Below are positions 1 to 4,165 of a stretch of DNA of 6,998 nt, piece after piece; the stretch's first letter is position 1, and each line of letters starts with the position of its first letter. The position numbers and the translations under genes are program-made. Source of the stretch: Acidobacteriota bacterium (GTDB lineage Bacteria > Acidobacteriota > Terriglobia > Bryobacterales > JACQDG01); the NCBI GenBank assembly GCA_016201185.1, contig JACQDG010000409.1, forward strand, positions 1 through 6,998, given 5' to 3'. Under the pieces are notes generated by a model. It saw nothing but the letters and a program-made list of their open reading frames with translations. It was not told where the DNA came from and did not search any database.

Positions 1-1
1 A

Positions 2-97
2 CCCGTCTGGAAGGGCAAGAGCATTTTCGCCGTTGAAGCGGTCAAGGCATTCAACGAAGACATGGAGCGCATTTTTCACTTTTTCCTCGGCGTTTAA
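2..97 (+). CDS. C-terminal fragment of an unidentified protein (left-edge partial)
   Basis: A frame open from the left edge encodes 31 residues ending in FHFFLGV and stops at TAA 95-97. The residues look protein-like: a basic start (PVWKGKSIFAVEA), then an amphipathic stretch with acidic and aromatic residues, which is typical of a C-terminal helix. The gene is convergent with the small membrane protein gene that follows. The fragment is too short to assign to a family and I do not recognise it. One other + frame is also open here, up to about position 174, but its translation is rich in Arg and Ser and looks like a shadow. Confidence 0.45.
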   Translation, partial: PVWKGKSIFAVEAVKAFNEDMERIFHFFLGV

Positions 98-135
98 TGC
101 CCGCCTCTTCCCATACAGCCGCAACCGCCTCGCGG

Positions 136-151
136 GCGCCGCTTGCGGCGC
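136..151. terminator. GC-rich hairpin between convergent genes
   Basis: GCGCCG (136-141) pairs perfectly with CGGCGC (146-151) around a CTTG loop. It lies in the 67-bp gap between two convergent genes, where a bidirectional terminator is expected. There is no T-tract on either side, so intrinsic termination is not established. Confidence 0.35.
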
Positions 152-164
152 GCTCCGAACAAGC

Positions 165-371
165 TCACACCCCTGACGGGGATTTCCGCGCAATCCGAAA
201 GCCTTGGTAGGCAAGATAGCCCGTGATGACAACGGCGATCCCGCTTGCCCACATCGGGACAGAAATCCCCTGAACTACGAACGTCAAGCCGAAGATGACC
301 CGGAGAATGTGGCCGACGGCGATCAGTAGAAAGACCACCCCGGCGGCCAGCGAAAATGCCTTTTGGCTCAT
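165..371 (-). CDS. Small integral membrane protein, 68 aa
   Basis: This encodes a small inner-membrane protein of unknown function. Two hydrophobic segments are visible, residues about 5-32 and 39-58, separated by a short turn with Gly, Pro and Trp (GISVPMWASG). The C-terminal tail is basic (GFRIARKSPSGV), so by the positive-inside rule it probably faces the cytoplasm. The first segment holds a polar H-x-LR pair (GHILRV), which looks conserved rather than random. The start at 371 is well supported: GGAGGT lies at 375-380, three bases upstream on the - strand. It is divergent from the Mth938-like gene and convergent with the fragment at the left edge. I recognise the general type, a short two-helix protein common in soil bacteria, but no functional family. 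Confidence 0.75.
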   Translation of the reverse strand: MSQKAFSLAAGVVFLLIAVGHILRVIFGLTFVVQGISVPMWASGIAVVITGYLAYQGFRIARKSPSGV

Positions 372-397
372 ACTACCTCCGCCATGCTTCCAGACCT

Positions 398-403
398 AGT
401 GTA
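398..403 (-). promoter_or_regulatory. Possible -10 box of the small membrane protein gene
   Basis: On the - strand this reads TACACT, four of six matches to TATAAT. It would start transcription near 391, about 20 bases before the start codon at 371 and just upstream of the GGAGGT ribosome site. I see no convincing -35 at the usual distance. Confidence 0.3.
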
Positions 404-444
404 CACCCGCAGGCATCACACGGCTGACGGCAATGCGCGGAGCG

Positions 445-450
445 TATAAT
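445..450 (+). promoter_or_regulatory. Perfect TATAAT -10 box before the Mth938-like gene
   Basis: An exact TATAAT lies at 445-450. The best -35 candidate is CTGACG at 424-429, four of six matches but with a short 15-bp spacer. The expected start point near 457 falls on the ribosome site GGAGGT (457-462). The leader before ATG 467 would then be only about 10 bases. Confidence 0.4.
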
Positions 451-466
451 GCGGACGGAGGTGCCC

Positions 467-814
467 ATGCGCTTTGAGGCGTTCTCCTTCGGTTCGATCC
501 GCATTGACGGCGTCACCTACGAGCACGATGTGCTCATCGATCACGGGCAAGTCCGCAAGCGCAAGAAGAAGGCATCCAAGAAGTTCCGCGCCGAATTCGG
601 GCACACGCCGCTCTCCCTCGAAGAAGAGATCCCCTGGAGATGTCGAGCGCTCGTCATTGGCACGGGAACCGGCGCCCTGCCGGTCATGGACGAGGTGAAG
701 CAGGAAGCCAAGCGCCGCCATGTCCGATTGCTCGTGCTGCCGACAGCCCAGGCAATCGAGGCGCTGAAGGACAACCCGGAGGAAACGAACGCCATCTTGC
801 ACGTCACCTGCTGA
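467..814 (+). CDS. Mth938-domain (DUF498/AAMDC-type) protein
   Basis: This is a small soluble protein of the Mth938-like family (DUF498), whose members include archaeal MTH938, vertebrate AAMDC and the complex I assembly factor NDUFAF3. The fold is a compact alpha/beta sandwich; the biochemical role in bacteria is not settled. Family signatures run in order: FGSIRIDGVTYEHDVLI at the start, a GHTPLSLEEE stretch in the middle, the glycine motif ALVIGTGTGALPV near residues 62-74, then LLVLPTAQAIEAL and the C-terminal AILHVTC. I chose ATG 467 because GGAGGT (457-462) precedes it by four bases and the family starts near this point. An in-frame ATG at 449 would add six residues (MRTEVP) but lies inside the predicted -10/leader region. 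The resulting 115 residues match the usual family length. An unusual lysine/arginine-rich stretch (VRKRKKKASKKFR) sits where relatives normally have a short Trp-containing loop. The gene stands alone and is divergent from the membrane protein gene. Confidence 0.88.
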   Translation: MRFEAFSFGSIRIDGVTYEHDVLIDHGQVRKRKKKASKKFRAEFGHTPLSLEEEIPWRCRALVIGTGTGALPVMDEVKQEAKRRHVRLLVLPTAQAIEALKDNPEETNAILHVTC

Positions 815-829
815 GCAACACCATCTCTC

Positions 830-852
830 GCAGGCACCCCGTGGGGTGCTGC
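830..852 (+). terminator. Hairpin downstream of the Mth938-like gene
   Basis: GCACCCC (834-840) and GGGGTGC (843-849) are perfect inverted arms. An alternative fold pairs GCAG 830-833 with CTGC 849-852 around a six-pair core, with G834 bulged. The hairpin starts 16 bases after the stop codon, a natural place for a terminator, but no U-tract follows. Confidence 0.5.
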
Positions 853-859
853 CAAGACC

Positions 860-881
860 GCATCCGCCGGCGCGCGGATGC
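860..881 (+). terminator. Second hairpin, before the ars operon
   Basis: GCATCCGC (860-867) pairs perfectly with GCGGATGC (874-881) around a six-base loop. The sequence CCTCAATTTG follows, which is only mildly T-rich. With the hairpin at 830-852 it forms a tandem stem-loop block separating the Mth938-like gene from the arsenic operon. It could act as a terminator or an mRNA end stabiliser. Confidence 0.5.
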
Positions 882-969
882 CTCAATTTGCCGCTGAATC
901 AATACCTTGGGGGGCAGCCTAGCGGGGCGTCTTTGCGGGCGGGCGGGTCCGATCCCCCAAGAACCTATC

Positions 970-998
970 TTGCGTTTTACCGTCTATGCGTTTATACT
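970..998 (+). promoter_or_regulatory. Promoter of the ars operon (TTGCGT-17-TATACT)
   Basis: TTGCGT (970-975) and TATACT (993-998) are separated by exactly 17 bp, a sigma-70-type layout with a five-of-six -10. Transcription should begin about seven bases after the -10, at or next to 1005, which is the GTG start codon of arsR. The -10 lies inside a near-palindrome, so repressor binding would block RNA polymerase. Confidence 0.65.
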
Positions 999-1004
999 CA
1001 TAGA
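983..1004. promoter_or_regulatory. Probable ArsR operator (22-bp near-palindrome)
   Basis: Arms TCTATG (983-988) and CATAGA (999-1004) are perfect inverted repeats, and the ten inner bases add three more symmetric pairs, making 9 of 11 pairs matched. It covers the -10 box and ends at the base before the GTG start codon. Dyads of this size over a promoter are the normal binding sites of dimeric ArsR/SmtB repressors. The assignment to this ArsR is inferred from position; no second copy was noticed in the window. Confidence 0.65.
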
Positions 1005-1430
1005 GTGAGGGAACTGGAAGGTTACTTCAAAGGCTTGGCGGACTCCAGCCGGCTCCGCATCCTGAACCTGCTGCTTTACGGTGAATTGTGCGGTTGCGAC
1101 ATTCAATACGTGCTCGGACTGTCCCAGACCAACGTGTCGCGCCACTTGACATATCTCAAGCACGCCGGCCTGGTGGCGGATCGCCGAGAAGGATACCGAG
1201 TCTTCTATCAACTGGCGGATACGCCCAGCGGCACAATCCAAGCGTTGTTTGAATTGCTGCGAGCAGTTTTTAAGGCGGACCGGAACCTCCGGCAGGATCT
1301 AGCCGGGTTGAAGGAGGCGGTCAAGGAAGGCGCCTGTACAATGCAGCAGAAACGCCCCTGGCCGGGGTTGACAAGGTTGGCCGCTCTGGCTGCGGCGCCG
1401 GATGGCCGTTCCGTGCGCCAGCGAGGATGA
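1005..1430 (+). CDS. arsR: ArsR/SmtB-family metalloregulatory repressor, probably As(III)-responsive
   Basis: This is a dimeric winged-helix repressor that should release the ars promoter when As(III) or a similar thiophilic ion binds. The predicted protein has 141 residues. Visible parts are the N-terminal helix with FKGLADSSRLRILNLL (residues 8-23), the metal motif ELCGCD with Cys29 and Cys31, the recognition helix in LSQTNVSRHLTYLKHAGLV (39-57) and the wing REGYRVFYQL (61-70). Classical E. coli-type ArsR has a third cysteine three residues after CxC; here that position is Gln34, so a third ligand would have to come from elsewhere, for example Cys111. The start is GTG 1005: it begins the family's normal N-terminus, no Shine-Dalgarno site precedes it, and the predicted transcription start falls on it. 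The frame stays open further upstream, but that translation is Pro/Arg-rich and lacks homology features. A tail of about 30 residues after Cys111, rich in Ala and Arg, exceeds the usual family length. The gene heads an operon with the small Cys protein and acr3. Confidence 0.88.
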   Translation: MRELEGYFKGLADSSRLRILNLLLYGELCGCDIQYVLGLSQTNVSRHLTYLKHAGLVADRREGYRVFYQLADTPSGTIQALFELLRAVFKADRNLRQDLAGLKEAVKEGACTMQQKRPWPGLTRLAALAAAPDGRSVRQRG

Positions 1431-1440
1431 TTTTTGGGGC

Positions 1441-1446
1441 AGGAGG
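1441..1446 (+). promoter_or_regulatory. Shine-Dalgarno site that fixes the start of the Cys-rich protein
   Basis: A perfect AGGAGG lies seven bases before GTG 1454. The in-frame ATG at 1427, which overlaps the arsR stop codon, has no usable ribosome site, so GTG 1454 is preferred. Confidence 0.75.
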
Positions 1447-1453
1447 CGCTGCG

Positions 1454-1696
1454 GTGAAGATCGAACCCGAGTGTTACGGAAAGATGTTCCCCCCGGTTCT
1501 GAGGCTGATTCAAAACAGGACAGCCCAAGGAAAGGTCTTCGGCTACAAAGTGACCGCTCCCGGGATAATCCCTGCGGGTGAAGCCACCATGGCAGATTCC
1601 GAGGCTTGGCGTCATTGTGTTGCATGCCTAGATTTCGATGCGTGCCACCGGCTTTCGGCAGCTACCCTGCTGATGGAGCTGGCGCTGAGGGGCTGA
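1454..1696 (+). CDS. Four-cysteine small protein of unknown function in the ars operon
   Basis: The product has 80 residues, is soluble and has no signal peptide. Its function is unknown. It contains four cysteines: Cys7 (EPECYGKMFPP), then Cys55, Cys58 and Cys64 in WRHCVACLDFDACHRLS. A CxxC plus C arrangement with a distant fourth Cys suits a zinc, iron-sulfur or As(III) thiolate site. The rest reads as a folded domain: an N-terminal helix around FPPVLRLIQN, strands around GKVFGYKVTAPGI, and a C-terminal helix LSAATLLMELALRG. From memory, similar short proteins with a C-x-x-C-x-x-[FY]-x-x-C core followed by LS...L occur as hypothetical proteins in Planctomycetota and Acidobacteriota; I cannot verify this here. 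GTG 1454 is chosen because of the AGGAGG site. An ATG at 1427 would add nine Gly/Ala-rich residues. It starts 23 bases after arsR and ends 69 bases before acr3, so it is probably cotranscribed and under ArsR control. Confidence 0.75.
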   Translation: MKIEPECYGKMFPPVLRLIQNRTAQGKVFGYKVTAPGIIPAGEATMADSEAWRHCVACLDFDACHRLSAATLLMELALRG

Positions 1697-1765
1697 GGAA
1701 CGAACCCCCGTAATCCATCTGGACTGGCGTCTCCGAGAGGCTGGGACGGTGCTGTTACAGGCCGG

Positions 1766-2860
1766 ATGGTTTTGGTGAGCTTAATGCAAGAGGATAGGTC
1801 GGCGGGGAAGCGGCTAAATCTCTTCGAGCGCTACCTGACGCTCTGGGTGGCGCTGTGCATGCTGGCCGGTTTGGCTGTTGGCAGATGGGCTCCGGGGGTG
1901 GTGGACTCTTTAAGGAAGCTCGAATTCGGAAAAGGCAGCCAGGTGAACGTCCCGATCGCGGTTCTGATCTGGCTCATGATCATTCCGATGATGATGAAGG
2001 TGGATTTCACCTCGATCCGCAATGTTGGCAGACGCCCTCGCGGTCTCCTGGTAACGTTGTTTGTGAACTGGCTGGTGAAGCCGTTCTCAATGGCCTTGAT
2101 CGCCTGGCTGTTTTTCCGTCATGTATTTGCCTGGTGGATCGCTCCGGCGGAGGCGGATCAGTACATCGCCGGGAGCGTCATTCTTGCTGCCGCCCCGTGT
2201 ACCGCCATGGTCTTTGTCTGGAGTTATCTCACCGATGGCGACCCGGCCTACACCCTCGTTCAGGTTTCCGTGAATGACTTGATCATGCTGTTTCTGTTCG
2301 CTCCAATCGTCCGATTCCTGGTCAGCGGGGCCTCGTCTCTGTCCGTGCCCTTCGTGGTACTTCTCTACTCCGTAACCGCCTTTATTGTGATCCCTCTCGC
2401 CGTGGGTTTGATCCTACGAACCTGGTTCATTCGGGTGCGCGGCATAGACTGGTTCGAGCGAATCCTTCTGCCCAAGTTTGCTCCCGTCACTATCCTGGCG
2501 CTGCTGGCGACCCTGGTTCTCATCTTCGGCTTCCAGGCCGACAACATCGCGAAAAAGTTCGTCCACGTGGTCCTAATTGCCGTCCCGATCCTGCTACAGG
2601 TCTATCTGAACTCCTCTCTGGCTTACGGGCTGATGCGCCTGTTCCGGGTGGAACACTCGGTTGCCGCGCCTGGAGCGCTGATCGGCGCCAGCAATTTTTT
2701 TGAACTGGCGGTCGCCACAGCTATCGCGCTCTTCGGACCAGGCTCCGGAGCGGCCCTGGCTACGGTGGTCGGCGTCTTAGTCGAGGTTCCCGTAATGCTG
2801 TCCGTTTGTGCGGCGTGCAATCGAACACGCCATTGGTTCGCTTTTCAAGCCGCCGGGTGA
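1766..2860 (+). CDS. acr3: Acr3-type arsenite efflux permease
   Basis: This is an inner-membrane transporter of the BART superfamily that exports As(OH)3 (and in some members antimonite) using the proton motive force. The 364 residues match the usual family length and hold about ten hydrophobic segments, from LTLWVALCMLAGLAVG (residues 24-39) to the last helix at VVGVLVEVPVMLSVCA. Key family positions are present. Cys145, in the fourth helix motif AAPCTAMVFVWSYL, corresponds to the conserved cysteine needed for arsenite transport. Glu313, in SNFFELAVATAIALFG, is the conserved acidic residue of the ninth helix. GDPAYTLVQVSVND (about 157-170) is also typical. No strong ribosome site precedes ATG 1766; an in-frame ATG at 1784 is an alternative that would remove six residues and no helix. 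It is the third gene of the ars operon. No arsenate reductase (arsC) or methyltransferase (arsM) gene is beside it in this window. Confidence 0.95.
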   Translation: MVLVSLMQEDRSAGKRLNLFERYLTLWVALCMLAGLAVGRWAPGVVDSLRKLEFGKGSQVNVPIAVLIWLMIIPMMMKVDFTSIRNVGRRPRGLLVTLFVNWLVKPFSMALIAWLFFRHVFAWWIAPAEADQYIAGSVILAAAPCTAMVFVWSYLTDGDPAYTLVQVSVNDLIMLFLFAPIVRFLVSGASSLSVPFVVLLYSVTAFIVIPLAVGLILRTWFIRVRGIDWFERILLPKFAPVTILALLATLVLIFGFQADNIAKKFVHVVLIAVPILLQVYLNSSLAYGLMRLFRVEHSVAAPGALIGASNFFELAVATAIALFGPGSGAALATVVGVLVEVPVMLSVCAACNRTRHWFAFQAAG

Positions 2861-2893
2861 CCGCCGCCCCGGCCTCCCAGGCAACTTTCTCGC

Positions 2894-2922
2894 TTGGACC
2901 AGAGCGTTAACTGTGATCTAAT
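2894..2922 (+). promoter_or_regulatory. Promoter of the secreted propeller gene (TTGGAC-17-TCTAAT)
   Basis: TTGGAC (2894-2899) and TCTAAT (2917-2922) are spaced by 17 bp; the -10 has five of six matches. The predicted start near 2929 leaves a 21-base leader. This suggests the propeller gene is not simply part of the ars operon, although no clear terminator follows acr3. Confidence 0.5.
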
Positions 2923-2949
2923 GCCATTTTCGGCAAGAGGCTTATCCCC

Positions 2950-4032
2950 ATGAAGCGATTCATCATCACCGTGTTCTTCAGCGGGCTGCTGGCGATTAGC
3001 TGGAACCTGGGCCACGACGCTGCCTCGAGCGCCGCGCAAGGCGCAGCGTCCAGTCCAGGAATTAGCGGCCAGGGGAAGATGAGGTTCCGGGTCCTCTACA
3101 CATCCGATCATCTGCCGGCCGAAGCCCAGAAAGTCCTGACCGCCGCACATGGGGGCTTCGCCATCGATCTTCGGCCGGGAAAGGGCGAGACCTACTTCGC
3201 ACTCAAGGGAGCCGGAATCATTCAGATCAGCTCCGATTTAAAGAGCACGAGACTACTGAGTACGCCGGCCGAAATGAAGGACACGAATCTGCACAACACC
3301 ACCATCTGGTATGGTCCGGATGGCGCCCCTTTTCTGACGTTTCCCGGCAACGAAGCGGGCGAGGTGTTCACGACGACCCTGGACGGAAAACTCCTCCACG
3401 AATTGAAGACGCCGGAGCGCGGCGTCGACCTGGGCCACCCTATCGCCAACGACTATTTCAATGGGAACGGCAATTTCGTGCCGACAGATGTGGAGCAGTT
3501 GGACGGGCTCTACTACATTACGACGGGCTACTCGAACCTCGACTTCGTGCTGACGGCCCGCATTTTCAGCACGAACCCTTTTAAAGCCGCCTGGCACGAC
3601 CTGGCGTTTGGCGGCCGGGGCAACGGCGTGGGCCAGTTTGGCACGGGACATGGCATTACCGTGCCTCCGGGGACGAAGCGGCTGGACGTTTCCGATCGGC
3701 CGAATTCCGAGATCGATCGGTTCACCCGTTACGGTCAGTATCTTTCCACCTTACGCATGCCTCTGGGGTCGTTTCCTTGTGATATCTACTATCTAGGAAA
3801 ATACGCTGTTGTGGGTTCCCTGCATGGGCCAGATCGCAGTAAGGGCGCCCCGATCTATATCCTCGAGGATGACAAGCTGATCTCCACGGTCATGCCGAAG
3901 GAGGAACTGGGCTTAAAGAATTTCCAGCACGTCCACAACGCGGTGCTGCGGGAGTATGGCAACAAGCTTTACATTATCGCCCAGGCGTGGAACCCAGGTG
4001 ACTTCGCCGTCTTGGAACAGGTGACCAACTAA
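2950..4032 (+). CDS. Secreted NHL/PAL-like beta-propeller protein
   Basis: This encodes a 360-residue exported protein, probably a six-bladed beta-propeller. The N-terminus MKRFIITVFFSGLLAISWNLG is a classical Sec signal peptide, with cleavage likely in the Ala/Ser stretch near residues 25-30. The best family signature is at residues 233-262: GHGITVPPGT, then LDVSDRPNSEIDRFTRYG. This is the NHL-type pattern (His-Gly-hydrophobic, then DR-N-I-F-G) also seen in peptidyl-alpha-hydroxyglycine lyase (PAL) propellers. Other blade-like units are FVPTDVEQLDGLYYITTGYSN and HVHNAVLREYGNKLYIIAQ. Histidines fall near the start of each putative blade, at 67, 115, 163, 234, 292 and 327/329, which might build a metal site in the central channel. 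ATG 2950 is supported by AGAGG at 2936-2940. Substrate and function are unknown; PAL-like lyase activity is only a structural analogy. The neighbouring genes also encode exported proteins. Confidence 0.75.
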   Translation: MKRFIITVFFSGLLAISWNLGHDAASSAAQGAASSPGISGQGKMRFRVLYTSDHLPAEAQKVLTAAHGGFAIDLRPGKGETYFALKGAGIIQISSDLKSTRLLSTPAEMKDTNLHNTTIWYGPDGAPFLTFPGNEAGEVFTTTLDGKLLHELKTPERGVDLGHPIANDYFNGNGNFVPTDVEQLDGLYYITTGYSNLDFVLTARIFSTNPFKAAWHDLAFGGRGNGVGQFGTGHGITVPPGTKRLDVSDRPNSEIDRFTRYGQYLSTLRMPLGSFPCDIYYLGKYAVVGSLHGPDRSKGAPIYILEDDKLISTVMPKEELGLKNFQHVHNAVLREYGNKLYIIAQAWNPGDFAVLEQVTN

Positions 4033-4105
4033 GCGAGGAATTCCACGGTCTGCGGTATCGGGTTACTCGTCTTCTCCTCTCGACCGCGCCAGCATGGATC
4101 TCCAA

Positions 4106-4120
4106 CCCCGCGGCGTGGGG
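4106..4120 (+). terminator. Weak GC hairpin after the propeller gene
   Basis: CCCCGC (4106-4111) can pair with GTGGGG (4115-4120) around a three-base loop, with one G-U pair. It lies 73 bases after the stop and just upstream of the next promoter. There is no T-tract, so this is a weak candidate. Confidence 0.2.
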
Positions 4121-4133
4121 CTGCGAGCATTGG

Positions 4134-4142
4134 TGATATACT
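4134..4142 (+). promoter_or_regulatory. Extended -10 promoter of the toroid-ankyrin gene
   Basis: The sequence TG-A-TATACT (4134-4142) is a textbook extended -10. No good -35 is visible 17 bp upstream, which fits an extended -10 promoter. Transcription would start near 4149, leaving about 17 leader bases that still contain the AGGGGG ribosome site (4151-4156). Confidence 0.55.
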
Positions 4143-4165
4143 CCTACGCCAGGGGGATGGTAAAC

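Noticed and set aside
416..886. 156-codon antisense open frame over the Mth938-like gene
   Set aside because: The + strand reading matches the DUF498 family along its length; the antisense product resembles no family.
846..1004. Upstream in-frame extension of ArsR from ATG 846 (53 extra residues)
   Set aside because: The extension is Pro/Arg/Gly-rich, crosses a strong hairpin and the predicted promoter and operator, and has no ribosome site. ArsR proteins normally start at the helix encoded from GTG 1005.
1427..1453. ATG 1427 overlapping the arsR stop (ATGA) as start of the four-Cys protein
   Set aside because: The purine run GAGG directly abuts this ATG, too close to serve as a ribosome site, whereas GTG 1454 has a perfect AGGAGG seven bases upstream. 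The extra residues are low-complexity Gly/Ala.
2852..2873. GCCGGG/CCCGGC inverted repeat across the acr3 stop as a terminator
   Set aside because: The stem is only six pairs with a ten-base loop and no T-tract, in a GC-rich context where such pairs arise by chance.
4094..4165. 24-residue N-terminal extension of the toroid-ankyrin protein
   Set aside because: It would place a signal peptide in the interior and read through the extended -10 promoter. ATG 4166 has its own ribosome site and begins the signal peptide.
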